In this document: piece by piece, positions 16,578 to 24,957 of the stretch
How positions within the stretch are numbered: position 1 is the first letter of the stretch
Layout of the letters: each line of letters begins with the position of its first letter
Made by a program: the position numbers and the translations under genes
Source: DAOUKH01 sp965207995
GTDB taxonomy: Bacteria > Chloroflexota > Dehalococcoidia > SHYB01
Direction: 5' to 3'
Length of the DNA stretch: 64,000 nt
Assembly: GCA_965207995.1 (NCBI GenBank)
Contig: OZ242299.1
Span: forward strand, 2,722,636-2,786,635
The notes under the pieces: generated by a model
Databases searched by the model: none
What the model saw: the letters and a program-made list of their open reading frames with translations, nothing else
Told to the model about the DNA's origin: nothing

Positions 16578-18215
16578 GTGTCTAGCGTCTACTGGATACT
16601 CTTCGTCTTCGTCGCCTATTTTGCCGTCCTTATCGGCATCGCCATCTCTCGGTCGCGGCAGATGGCGGACATGTCCGACTATGTGCTGGGGGGCCGCAAG
16701 ATTGGGGCCTTCACCTCGGCCATCAGCGCCGCCTCCTCGACGACCAGCGGCTGGACGATGCTCGTCTTTCCCGCCCTCGCCTTTGCCGCGGGCTTGATGC
16801 ATCTGTGGACGGTCGTGTCCCTCGTCCTCGGCGCCTGGTTTGCCTGGACGATCATGGCCCGCCGGCTGCGCCGCTACACGATGGCCACCGAAAACTCGCT
16901 CACCATTCCGGAGTTCTTGGAAAAGCGCTTCGGCGACACCAGCGGGGCGCTGCGAACGCTGACGGCGGGCATCAGCCTCTACTTCATCACCTTGTACGTC
17001 TGCTCCGGCCTCGTCGCCGGGGCCAAGCTGCTGGAGGTCGTCTTCGACCTCGACCACGCCGGGGGCGGCCACGACGTCGCCGTGCTTATCTCTCTGGCTG
17101 CCGTCGTCTCCTATACATTCATCGGCGGCTTTCTCGCCGTCTCCCGCACCGACGTCTTCCAAGCCCTGATCATGCTCGGCGGATTCCTCATTATCTCCGT
17201 GACCCTGCTGGTTATGGTCAATGACCCATTTCATGGACTGGAAGACACCGCGGCCGGGTTCTGGAACCCCTTCACCGACGAGGACAACCAGGGTCTCGGC
17301 CCCCTGTTCTTCCTCTCCTCCCTGGGCTGGGGACTGGGAGCGTTCGGAGCCTTCAGAATCCATTCCAGGTTCATGGCGGTGGACCGGGAGGCGAACATCA
17401 AGCGCAGCCGGAACATCGCCGCCGTCTGGCTCGTATTCATCTTCGGCCTCGCCCTCCTCGTGGGACTCGTGGCCGCTCCGGCTCTTCTGGACCGGGGAAT
17501 CCCGCTGCCCGACGCCGAAAAGCTCTACCTCATCGTGGCCGAGACCTTCTTCCATCCCGCGATCGCCGGCCTGCTGCTCACCGGCGTCGTCGCCGCGGTC
17601 ATGAGCACCGCCGACTCCCAGCTGCTCTTGGCGTCGGCAATCGCGACCGACGACGCGCCCATCATCAAGCGGATCACCTACTCCATGCGCACGAAGTCCC
17701 GGGTCTGGATGGGGCGGGGGATGCTGCTCCTGGTGGGTGTCGTCGCCGCCGTGATCTCCATCGTGTCGCCGGAGTCGGTCTACGCCCTGGTATCCCTGGC
17801 CTGGGGCGGCATGGGCGCGGCCTTCGGCCCGGCGTTGATCCTGGCCCTCTATTGGAAGCGCTTCAACCGGTGGGGGGCCCTGGCCGCCGTCGTGACCGGC
17901 ACGATCGTCTCCACCTGGTGGTGGGCGATGGGCCTGGGATACCAGGCAGCGGAAACACTGACGGACCTGCTGGGGTTCAGTGCGACCATCGAACTCATGG
18001 AGGACGTGGGACTCTGGCAGATAAATCCGGCCGGCCCCGGCGTCATCGCCGCGACCCTCCTTGCCGTGGCCGTCACCCTGCTCACCTCCCCGCCGCCCCG
18101 CGACGTCGAGGAGCTGTTCGACCACGTCAACGGCCCCACTTGGAGCGAGGCCGAAGCGGGCGCTGCGGCGGACGAACGCCCCGCCTCCGACCTCTCCCCC
18201 TCTGGGGGAGATTGA
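16578..18215 (+). CDS. Sodium:solute symporter (SSS/PutP-like)
   Basis: A 545-residue integral membrane protein with about 12-13 hydrophobic helices, of the SSS family that includes the proline carrier PutP. Helix 1 starts at residue 5; SDYVLGGRKIG after helix 1 and MSTADSQLLLASAIATDD around residue 340 are family signatures, the latter lining the Na+ site. It would import a small organic solute, with proline or a carboxylate the usual candidates. The start is GTG at 16578, overlapping the end of the DUF3052 remnant. The last seven residues (LSPSGGD) and the stop codon are encoded by a triple-hairpin repeat, so the native C-terminus was replaced. Downstream, the convergent CoA-transferase ends 86 bases away. 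Confidence 0.92.
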   Translation: MSSVYWILFVFVAYFAVLIGIAISRSRQMADMSDYVLGGRKIGAFTSAISAASSTTSGWTMLVFPALAFAAGLMHLWTVVSLVLGAWFAWTIMARRLRRYTMATENSLTIPEFLEKRFGDTSGALRTLTAGISLYFITLYVCSGLVAGAKLLEVVFDLDHAGGGHDVAVLISLAAVVSYTFIGGFLAVSRTDVFQALIMLGGFLIISVTLLVMVNDPFHGLEDTAAGFWNPFTDEDNQGLGPLFFLSSLGWGLGAFGAFRIHSRFMAVDREANIKRSRNIAAVWLVFIFGLALLVGLVAAPALLDRGIPLPDAEKLYLIVAETFFHPAIAGLLLTGVVAAVMSTADSQLLLASAIATDDAPIIKRITYSMRTKSRVWMGRGMLLLVGVVAAVISIVSPESVYALVSLAWGGMGAAFGPALILALYWKRFNRWGALAAVVTGTIVSTWWWAMGLGYQAAETLTDLLGFSATIELMEDVGLWQINPAGPGVIAATLLAVAVTLLTSPPPRDVEELFDHVNGPTWSEAEAGAAADERPASDLSPSGGD

Positions 18216-18262
18216 GAGAGGGCGCGCGCCGTCAGGCGCGCGGGCGCCCGCAGGGCGCCCCC
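18190..18262 (+). repeat. Triple-hairpin repeat, copy 4 (overlaps the symporter 3' end)
   Basis: CTCCCCCTCTGGGGGAG, GGCGCGCGCC-GTCA-GGCGCGCG and GGGCGCCC-GCA-GGGCGCCC follow in order. The first 26 bases are coding: they end the symporter frame at TGA 18213-18215. Confidence 0.88.
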
Positions 18263-18301
18263 TACCCCCTGGACACTCCCGCCTCCCAGGGGGGCCGCGG
18301 G

Positions 18302-20734
18302 CTACGTCTTCGGCACCAGCGTCGGCGGCGGGAGGTCGTCGGGCGGTGAGTCGGCGATGACCTTCTCCGCGTAGAGCCGTTCCAGCTCGCCATCGTCCAG
18401 GCCCAGCATGCGGCCGTAGGCGAGCCGGTTGTGCTCGCCGAAGCCGGGGGAGCCGCGGCGAATCGACCCCGGCGTCGCCGACAGCTTCCACGGCATGCCC
18501 GGATACGGGAAGACGCCGATGTCGGCGTGCGCGACGGGGACGTAGAAGCCGCGCTCGTGGGCGTGGAGGCTGCTCACCATCTCCCAGTTCGCCAGCACCG
18601 GCGCGGCGGGGACGCCCGCCGCCTGGAGCAATGCCGTCGCTTCCATGTGGTCGTATTCGCGCGTCCACTCCGAGAGCAGGCCGTCGATCTCGTCGTGGTG
18701 CGCGCGGCGGCCCGCCTCCGTCGCGAAACGTACGTCGCCGAGCCGCGGGTCGCCGACCACCTCGCGGAGCCGCCGCCAGTCGTCGTCGCTCCGCACCGTG
18801 ACGACGGTCCACATGTCTTCGCCCAGGCTCGGATAGCAGCCCTGGGGGGCGTAGTGGGCGTGGCGGTTGCCCCGGCGGGGCTGCACGTCACCGGTGAAGG
18901 CGTAGTCGAGGAGGGCGTCGGCGAAGAAGACCGCCCCGCTCTCCAGCAGCGACAGATCGATGTGCTGGCCCTTGCCGGTGCGCCGCCGGTAATGGAGCGC
19001 CGCCTGAATAGCCAGCGCGGCGTGCGCGCCGGTGACGGGGTCGGCGTAGAAGAGCGACGTCGTATGCGGAGTCCGGTCGTCCCGATAGCCCATGAGGGCG
19101 GCGAGGCCGGAGGCGCCTTCGATGTTGGCCCCGTAGGCGATGTAGTCGCGCATCGGGCCGGTCTGCCCGAACGCCGAGATCGAGGCCATGATCAGGCGCG
19201 GGTTCTCCTGGCGCAGCCGGTCGTAGGTCAGGTCGAAGTTGCGCAGCACGCGCGGCGCGTTGTTTTCGATGAGGACGTCGGTCTCCTTCACCAAGTCGCG
19301 CACAAGCTCCTGCCCGCGCCCCTTGCTGAAGTCCAAGGTGCCGGCGTACTTGTTGCGGTTCATCTGGTTGAAGTAGTAGGAGCGGTTGTAGTGGTACTTG
19401 AAGACCTGCCTGCCGGGGTAGCGCGTGCCGCGGGTGACCAGGCGGTCGGCCGGCTCGAACTTGATGACCTCGGCCCCCAGGTCGGCGAGATAGCGGCCCG
19501 CCAGCGGCGCGACCCAGTGCCCGGCCAACTCGATGACGCGGATGCCGGCCAGCGGCCCGGTGGCCGCGGGTGCCTCCGGCTCCAGCGGCTCGCGGTCGGC
19601 GGTGCGTAGCGGCGGCGGAGGGGGCTCGCGCTCGGTCCACTCCTCCGCGTCGTCGTCGAGCCTGGGCGGCGGTAGCCGTAGGCTGGGCGGCGATTCGCTC
19701 AGCTTGTACGGGTAGCCCGGCAGCTCGACGCCGCTCGCCGACCACGGCGGGCCGATAAACCAGCCGCGGGCGCGGAGCTGCTCGTGTTCGAGCAGCGCCG
19801 GGGCCTCGTAGACCGGCGAGCAGGCGATGCGCAGCTCCTGGGCCCTTTCGAAAACCTCGGCGGCGGTGTGCTCGATGCACCAGCCGCGGGCCACGTCGAG
19901 GAGCTCCTGTTGGTGATCGGCCCACGCCTGGCGGTCGGCGAAGCGGGGGTCGTCGCGGAGGTCGGGGCGCTCGAAGAGGACGAAGTTGTCGGGGTTCCAA
20001 AGGTTGGGCATGAAGATGGCCCAGCCGTCCTTGCACTCGATGGCCCAGGTGCCGGCGCGGCGAAGAACGGAGCCCTCGTGCGTCCAGGCCGTCGTCGTCC
20101 AACAGTGCGCCGTCCACAGCGACTCCAGGCGCGAGACGTCGACGTGCTGACCATCGCCGGTCTCCCTCGCCCACCAGAGCGCGGCGAGCGCGGCGATAGC
20201 GGCTTGCAGCCCGGCGTGCAGCTGGCCCTGATGGCCGGGCACCATCAGCGGCTCACGGTCCGGGTCGCCGCCGAAGTACATATAGCCGCCCAGCGCCCAC
20301 TCGACGATCTCCTCGGTCTCCCATTCGCGCCAGGGGCCGGTCAGCCCGAACGGCGTGATCGAGACGACGACGAGGGCGGGGTTGTCCCGCCGCAGGTCGT
20401 CCGGCGAAAGGCCGAGCGTGGCGGCGCGTCCCGGCGGGAAGTTCTCGACGACGAGGTCGGCCTCCGCCGCCAGGGCGAGGACGCGTTCGGGGTCGGCCTG
20501 CGGGTCGAGGGGAAGGCGCTGCTTGTTGGCGCAGAGGTGAATGAACCGGCCGCTGCCGTTGGGGTCGGGCGTTCCGCCTTGGAACGGCCCCGCCCGGCGC
20601 AGCGGGTGTCCATCGGGGCCTTCGGCAAGCAGGACGTCGGCGCCGAGATCGGCGAGCAGCTTGGTGCAGTAGGCCCCGGCGGCGTCATCGCTCAGGTCGA
20701 GGACGCGAAGGCCGGAGAGGGCCGGGCCGGTCAT
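18302..20734 (-). CDS. Double-domain CaiB/BaiF CoA-transferase
   Basis: An 810-residue protein with two complete family III CoA-transferase domains in tandem. Domain 1 (residues ~5-365) begins LSGLRVLDLSDDAAGAYCTK; the position of the catalytic aspartate is Q171 (HQGQLHAG). Domain 2 (from ~395) begins LAGIRVIELAGHWVAPLAGR and has the aspartate in SLFYADPVTGAHAA near residue 564. A proline-rich acidic linker joins them. So one half is likely catalytic and the other structural, as in heterodimeric or fused relatives. It transfers CoA between organic acids; the substrate is unknown. The SDR lies 24 bases upstream on the same strand. Confidence 0.9.
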   Translation of the reverse strand: MTGPALSGLRVLDLSDDAAGAYCTKLLADLGADVLLAEGPDGHPLRRAGPFQGGTPDPNGSGRFIHLCANKQRLPLDPQADPERVLALAAEADLVVENFPPGRAATLGLSPDDLRRDNPALVVVSITPFGLTGPWREWETEEIVEWALGGYMYFGGDPDREPLMVPGHQGQLHAGLQAAIAALAALWWARETGDGQHVDVSRLESLWTAHCWTTTAWTHEGSVLRRAGTWAIECKDGWAIFMPNLWNPDNFVLFERPDLRDDPRFADRQAWADHQQELLDVARGWCIEHTAAEVFERAQELRIACSPVYEAPALLEHEQLRARGWFIGPPWSASGVELPGYPYKLSESPPSLRLPPPRLDDDAEEWTEREPPPPPLRTADREPLEPEAPAATGPLAGIRVIELAGHWVAPLAGRYLADLGAEVIKFEPADRLVTRGTRYPGRQVFKYHYNRSYYFNQMNRNKYAGTLDFSKGRGQELVRDLVKETDVLIENNAPRVLRNFDLTYDRLRQENPRLIMASISAFGQTGPMRDYIAYGANIEGASGLAALMGYRDDRTPHTTSLFYADPVTGAHAALAIQAALHYRRRTGKGQHIDLSLLESGAVFFADALLDYAFTGDVQPRRGNRHAHYAPQGCYPSLGEDMWTVVTVRSDDDWRRLREVVGDPRLGDVRFATEAGRRAHHDEIDGLLSEWTREYDHMEATALLQAAGVPAAPVLANWEMVSSLHAHERGFYVPVAHADIGVFPYPGMPWKLSATPGSIRRGSPGFGEHNRLAYGRMLGLDDGELERLYAEKVIADSPPDDLPPPTLVPKT

Positions 20735-20758
20735 GGAAGTTTGCCGCGGGCGGGCCGC

Positions 20759-21505
20759 CTACGGCATGAAGTTGCCGCCGTTGATGTTGAGGATCGCGCC
20801 GTTGATGCCGGATGCGGCGTCCGAGGAGAGGAAGACGACGCCCTGGGCGATCTCCTCGGGTTCGAGCCAGCGCTTCGAGACGAGCTCCTGCGCCATCTCG
20901 TTCAACGTCTCCGCCGTGTTGTAGGTGAGGATGGTCTCCGACGCCGTATGCCCCGGCGCGACGGTGTTCACCCGCACGCCGTGGGGCGCGCCCTCGAGCG
21001 CGAGCACCCGGCTCATGCCGAGGAGACCAGCCTTCGCGGTGCAGTAGGCCACCATGTTCTCCAGCGGACGGAAGGCCGCCCCCGACGCGATGTTGACGAT
21101 GGCGCCGCCCTTCTGTTCGGTCATGACCTTCATCGCCGCCTGCGAGGTGAAGAAGACGCCGCGCACGTTGAGGTCCATGACCTTGTCCCAGTGCTCCTCG
21201 GTGGCGTCGAGGACGCTGGCGCGGGGATAGATGGCGGCGACGTTGGCCAGCGCGTCCACCCGCCCGAAGTGTGCGGCGATGTCGGCGATGACCCGGTGGG
21301 CGTCGTCCCGCTTGGACAGGTCCGCGGCGAACGCCTTCGCCTCGCCGCCGCTGTCCTCGATCTGCCTGGCGACCTGCTCGGCCCCCTCGCCGTTGATGTC
21401 GATGAGGCCGACCTTGGCGCCATGCTCCGCGTAGAGCAGCGCCGCCCGCTTGCCGATGCCGCTCGCCGCGCCGGTAACGGCGGCGATCTTGCCGGTCATA
21501 TCCAT
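20759..21505 (-). CDS. Short-chain dehydrogenase/reductase
   Basis: A 248-residue Rossmann-fold oxidoreductase. TGAASGIG near residues 10-17 binds the nicotinamide cofactor, with the aspartate at the end of the second strand (LIDING) pointing to NAD(H). The catalytic set is present: NIASGAAF (Ser) and YCTAKAG (Tyr-x-x-x-Lys). The ATG at 21505 is chosen because GGGAGG lies 7 bases upstream and it gives the usual SDR N-terminus. Same strand as and 24 bases before the double CoA-transferase, so the pair probably acts on the same acyl substrate. Confidence 0.9.
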   Translation of the reverse strand: MDMTGKIAAVTGAASGIGKRAALLYAEHGAKVGLIDINGEGAEQVARQIEDSGGEAKAFAADLSKRDDAHRVIADIAAHFGRVDALANVAAIYPRASVLDATEEHWDKVMDLNVRGVFFTSQAAMKVMTEQKGGAIVNIASGAAFRPLENMVAYCTAKAGLLGMSRVLALEGAPHGVRVNTVAPGHTASETILTYNTAETLNEMAQELVSKRWLEPEEIAQGVVFLSSDAASGINGAILNINGGNFMP

Positions 21506-21586
21506 CGTGGGGCCTCCCGCCGCGCTGCGCCGCACGGTCAAGCGCGCCAATTACAGCATGGCCCCCCTAGCCGGTCAACCGAGCCC

Positions 21587-21963
21587 GCCTTAAGCCTCCC
21601 TCCCTCTGGGAGGGACTGAGGGCGGGCGCGCGCCGCAGGCGCGCCTTCCTTAAACCTCTCTCCCTCTGGGAGAGACTGAGAGAGGGTGGGGGTGGGGCGT
21701 GGCGGTCCCCTCCGGCCTCTCCTCCCCCCGGAGACCTTTGCGCAACCCCGCGACGCCGCCAGCGGACCGTCCCTGTAGGGGCGACCCTTGTGGTCGCCCA
21801 GGGGTGCGGGCAGGGTCTTCTCCCCTCCCCTGTAGGGGCGCGTCGCGACGCGCCCGTCCCCCGCCAGGCGCCCACCTCCGGCCTCTCCCCCTCTGGGGGA
21901 GATTTGAGAGAGGGCGCGCGCCGCCAGGCGCGCGAGCGCCCGCAGGGCGCTGCTCCCCCTGGA
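21587..21963 (+). repeat. Composite repeat block
   Basis: In order: two degenerate hairpin-1 units (CCTCCCTCTGGGAGGG and CTCTCCCTCTGGGAGAG) separated by GCGCGCGCCGCAGGCGCGCC; a GTAGGGGCGACC-type unit (21731-21831); a short variant GTAGGGGCGCGTCGCGACGC; and a full triple-hairpin unit (21886-21963). I see no gene in 21506-22060. Confidence 0.85.
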
Positions 21964-22060
21964 GCCACCAGCTACACAACCCGCCGCCGCCCATCCGTTG
22001 ACACCCCCCAACCGCCCGCTATGATGGGGCGCGCCCCACCCCCTCTCTCGGAGCGGCTCT

Positions 22061-22981
22061 ATGCGACTCGCGGTCATCGGCCAGGCCCCCTTCGGCGAGG
22101 CCGTCCTCAAACGCCTGCTCGACGACGGCGAGGAGGTCGTCGCCGTCTCCGCCCCGGCGACGCCCGAGGGCGGCCGCCCCGACCCGCTGCGCGCCGCGGC
22201 CGAGGAGCGCGGCATCCCCGTCTTCGGGACGCGCGACTTTAAGCGCGACGAGGTCTTCGAGGCCTACCAAGCGCTCGCGCCCGACCTCAACGTGATGGCC
22301 TTCGTCACCGACATCCTCGCCGAGCGCGTCCTCTTCGCGCCGCCGCTGCAGACGGTCCAGTACCACCCCTCGCTGCTCCCGAAGCACCGAGGCGCGAGCG
22401 CGATGAACTGGGCGATCATCCAGGGCGAGACCAGGACGGGATTGACGATCTTCTGGCCCGACAAGGGCATCGACACCGGCCCCATCCTGCTCCAGCACGA
22501 GGTCGCGATCGAGCCCGACGACACCCTCGGCTCGCTCTACTTCGGCAAGCTGTTCGATATGGGGGTCGATGCCCTGGCGGAATCGGTGCGGCTGGTGAAG
22601 GCGGGCGAGGCTCCCCGCATCGAGCAGGACCACTCCCAGGCCACCTACGAGGGCCTCTGCCAGGACGCCGAGGGGGCGATCGACTGGTCGCAGCCGGCCC
22701 AACAGGTCTACGACCTGGTCCGCGGCTGCAACCCGCAGCCCGGCGCGCACACCACCTTCCGGGGCGCTCCGATCCAGATATTCGACTGCCGGCTCGGTGG
22801 GGTCGACGGCGCCGCCCCGCCCGGCGGGGTCGTGTCGGTCTCTTCCGACGAGGTCATCGTTGCCCTGAACGGAGGCTCGCTGCGCGTCCACCGCGTCCGG
22901 CCCAAGGGCGCCCCGAAGCAGAAGGCCGCGGAGTTCGTCGCCGAGTCGGGGATTCAAGCCGGCGAACGCTTCGGCGCCTAG
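22061..22981 (+). CDS. Formyltransferase / 10-formyl-THF hydrolase-like protein
   Basis: A 306-residue protein of the Fmt/FDH-hydrolase fold. YHPSLLPKHRGASAMNWAII near residues 105-124 carries the conserved HxSLLPxxRG with the catalytic histidine, and KGIDTGPILLQ the catalytic aspartate. This segment resembles the N-terminal hydrolase domain of 10-formyltetrahydrofolate dehydrogenase more than a typical Met-tRNA formyltransferase. The C-terminal half carries an OB-like domain (RGCNPQPGAHTTF onward) common to both. Without a neighbouring def gene I leave the function as formyl transfer or hydrolysis. GGAG lies upstream of the ATG. Confidence 0.82.
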   Translation: MRLAVIGQAPFGEAVLKRLLDDGEEVVAVSAPATPEGGRPDPLRAAAEERGIPVFGTRDFKRDEVFEAYQALAPDLNVMAFVTDILAERVLFAPPLQTVQYHPSLLPKHRGASAMNWAIIQGETRTGLTIFWPDKGIDTGPILLQHEVAIEPDDTLGSLYFGKLFDMGVDALAESVRLVKAGEAPRIEQDHSQATYEGLCQDAEGAIDWSQPAQQVYDLVRGCNPQPGAHTTFRGAPIQIFDCRLGGVDGAAPPGGVVSVSSDEVIVALNGGSLRVHRVRPKGAPKQKAAEFVAESGIQAGERFGA

Positions 22982-22998
22982 GAACGGGACGCGCCGCC

Positions 22999-23367
22999 TT
23001 GGCCATCAGCCGCAAGAAGGCGCTGGAACGGGGCCGCGAGTCCATCGAGCGCCCCAAGGGTGCGATGGACGTCGTGCTCTATCACGGCAAGGGCGGCCTC
23101 ACCGTCCGCTATCAGGGCAAGGTGATCGCGCGCACCCACGCGTCGGCGGTGGGCAAACAACTCGCCCCCTACCTCGCCGAATCGCTCGGCGCGCCGCTGC
23201 CGCCCGTCGGCGAGTCGGTCGAGGCCACGGTCAGCTCCGGCGTCATGTACCGGGCGCTCTCCATCTCCTCCCTCGACCTGCGCGTCCCCGAGGCCCGCCT
23301 CCTCCTCGACTACCTGCTGGAAGAGGCCCGCGCCATGCGCGCCTTCACCACCCAACAGCTCGTGTGA
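22999..23367 (+). CDS. Conserved-looking hypothetical protein
   Basis: A 122-residue protein from a TTG start; I do not recognise the family. It is soluble, with an N-terminal basic stretch (SRKKALERGRESIERPKG), a beta-rich middle (MDVVLYHGKGGLTVRYQGKV) and a helical C-terminus ending FTTQQLV. It starts 17 bases after the formyltransferase, so probably in its operon. Its 3' third is partly duplicated at 24779-24852 on the far side of the solute-binding lipoprotein. Coding signal is good; function unknown. Confidence 0.6.
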   Translation: MAISRKKALERGRESIERPKGAMDVVLYHGKGGLTVRYQGKVIARTHASAVGKQLAPYLAESLGAPLPPVGESVEATVSSGVMYRALSISSLDLRVPEARLLLDYLLEEARAMRAFTTQQLV

Positions 23368-23396
23368 GGCGGAGGGCGGTCTCCCCCTCTCCCGCT

Positions 23397-23860
23397 TAAG
23401 ACCCTTGCACACCCCCGACGACGCCCGCGGATCATCCATGTAGGGGCAACCCTCGTGGTTGCCCAGGGGTGCGCGTGGGGTCCCCTCCCCTCCGGCCTCC
23501 GGTCCGGCCTCTCCCCCCGAGGGGGAGATGAGAGAGAGGGCCGGGGGGCGGTGGGCGGTCCGCCCCCTCTCCCGCTGGGAGAGGGTTGGGGTGAGGGCGG
23601 GCGGCCGGGAGGGGTGCGCCAACGACCACGGAGCCGCCAACGTCAGTTACGCAAAGGCCTCCCCCTCCCCTGTAGGGGCGATTCACGAATCGCCCGTCCC
23701 CGGGACGGGGCGCGGCGGCCCCCTCCCCTCCGGCCTCCGGTCCGGCCTCTCCCCCCGAGGGGGAGATGAGAGAGAGGGCCGGGGGGCGGTGGGTGGTCTC
23801 CCCCCTCTCCCGCTGGGAGAGGGTTGGGGTGAGGGCGGGGGGTGGGGAGGAGTGCGCCAA
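23397..23860 (+). repeat. Composite repeat block with internal ~120-bp duplication
   Basis: Begins with a GTAGGGGCAACC-type unit (23397-23493), then a degenerate hairpin unit (CTCCGGCCTCCGGTCCGGCC, CTCTCCCCCCGAGGGGGAG, GAGGGCCGGGGGGCGG, CCCTCTCCCGCTGGGAGAGGG) at about 23490-23625, a short GTAGGGGCGATTCACGAATC unit, and a second near-identical copy of the degenerate unit at about 23730-23860. No gene is visible in 23368-24035. Confidence 0.85.
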
Positions 23861-23931
23861 CGTCAACGCAGCCTGCGCCCCGTCTTGCAAAAGTCTCCGC
23901 TGTCGTGTGGTGCAAGTCCAAAAGGCGGCTC

Positions 23932-23961
23932 TTGAACGTCGTGGCTACGGCCATGTATCGT
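23932..23961 (+). promoter_or_regulatory. Candidate promoter for the solute-binding lipoprotein
   Basis: TTGAAC (23932-23937) and TATCGT (23956-23961) with an 18-base spacer, about 75 bases before the ATG at 24036. Confidence 0.35.
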
Positions 23962-24035
23962 CTCGCAAGCAGGCCGTCGACGCGGGACTCCACCGCGCCG
24001 TCCCGCCAGTGACCAAGCCTGCGGAGGACCGGTTC

Positions 24036-24770
24036 ATGCGTGCACTTCTTGCCCTGCTCTTGGCGGCGGCGCTCATCCCGCTGCTACTCGGATGCCGGGG
24101 AACAGACACGGTGGTGATAGCCACCGGAGGCGACTACCACCCCTTCGACTTCATCAACGACGAGGGTGAAATAGACGGCCTTGAACGTGAGCTGGGAGAC
24201 GAGCTGTGCCGGCGCGCCGATTTGGAGTGTGAGTGGGTCTTGAACGATTGGGAAACGATGATTCCCGATCTCGTGGCGGAGGAGTTCGATGCGATCCTCG
24301 CCGGCATGAGCATCACCGCCAAACGTGAGGAGATGATCGACTTCACGGAAGCCTACTACCCACCGACCCCTTCCGTGTACGTGGCAAGGGCCGGCGCGGG
24401 CGACGAGGCCGCCCAAGGCACGGTTGGCGTGACGGCAAACACCATCTACTCCGACTATTTCACGGAGTTGGGCAGGCCGTTCGTATCGCTTGAAGGCGAG
24501 GTGGATGCCGTCGATGCGGTGCTGAACGGCGAGGTGGATGCCGTCCTGGTGGACCACGGCTATGCGGTGGAGCGGCTTTCGGAGCACGAGGGCCGGCTGG
24601 CGGTCGTGGGCCCATCCGTGCTGCTCGACCGGGGTCTCGGCATCGGCGTCCGCAAGGGCGGCGATCTGAAAGGCAAGCTCGACGAAGCCTTGGCGTCGAT
24701 GAAGGCTGACGGCGAGCTGAACGCCCTCATCCTCAAATGGGTGGGCAAGGATGCGTCGACCTTCAAATAG
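24036..24770 (+). CDS. Solute-binding lipoprotein (family 3), orphan
   Basis: A 244-residue extracellular binding protein of the amino-acid type. Residues 1-20 are a lipoprotein signal with the lipobox LLGC (C20), so the mature protein is membrane-anchored. GGDYHPFDFIND and GLERELGDELCRRADLECEW match the family's first lobe; VGVTANTIYSDYF opens the second. ATG 24036 is chosen because GGAGG lies 8 bases upstream and it gives a clean signal peptide; longer upstream frames only translate repeat DNA. It has no permease or ATPase neighbour, so it either feeds a transporter elsewhere or acts as a sensor. Flanked by duplicated sequence (see findings). Confidence 0.85.
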   Translation: MRALLALLLAAALIPLLLGCRGTDTVVIATGGDYHPFDFINDEGEIDGLERELGDELCRRADLECEWVLNDWETMIPDLVAEEFDAILAGMSITAKREEMIDFTEAYYPPTPSVYVARAGAGDEAAQGTVGVTANTIYSDYFTELGRPFVSLEGEVDAVDAVLNGEVDAVLVDHGYAVERLSEHEGRLAVVGPSVLLDRGLGIGVRKGGDLKGKLDEALASMKADGELNALILKWVGKDASTFK

Positions 24771-24778
24771 CCGCGCCT

Positions 24779-24852
24779 CGCTCCATCTCGTCCCTCGGCC
24801 TGCGGGTTCCCGAGGCCCCTGCCATGCCCGGCATCACCACGCACCAGCTGCG
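24779..24852 (+). pseudogene. Remnant of a second copy of the 22999-23367 gene
   Basis: The translation ISSLGLRVPEA...ITTHQL parallels ISSLDLRVPEA...FTTQQL of the gene at 22999-23367, with about 13 residues deleted between. It begins right after the lipoprotein stop codon and has no start of its own. The rest of 24853-25105 shows no gene. Confidence 0.55.
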
Positions 24853-24957
24853 CGAGGCGCCCCGATCTCGTCACTGCGAGAATCTATACCTTCCCCTACG
24901 AGCGCCTCGCGACTCGCCTCTCCTCGCTCCCACAGCCGAATCGAGGAAAGGTGATAC

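Larger units (their letters stand above)
16123..16585 (+). pseudogene. DUF3052 family gene interrupted by repeat DNA
   Basis: The first 44 codons read as a DUF3052 N-terminus (GYSKRPLIEKLGIRPGARVA, then IAGAPDGYEAALPEE) and then stop at 16255-16257. At 16532-16585 a segment encoding NVWSGLKFVYRLKDRPGV matches the usual DUF3052 C-terminus, but in a different frame. Between them lies about 270 bases of the two intergenic repeat types. The missing middle of the protein would be about the same length, so the repeats seem to have replaced rather than simply been added to it. The ATG overlaps the stop of the monooxygenase (ATGA). Confidence 0.75.

Noticed and set aside
16250..16585. 111-codon frame ending in the DUF3052 C-terminus
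   Set aside because: Most of it translates repeat DNA; only the last ~18 codons are gene-derived, so it is treated as part of the pseudogene.
16545..18812. 755-codon minus-strand frame opposite the symporter
   Set aside because: Its translation is Gly/Asp/Glu-rich filler running through repeats and two real genes; the plus-strand symporter has clear family signatures.
23397..23860. CRISPR-like array
   Set aside because: The repeated units are unequal, contain hairpins and no spacers of constant length, and no cas gene is nearby.
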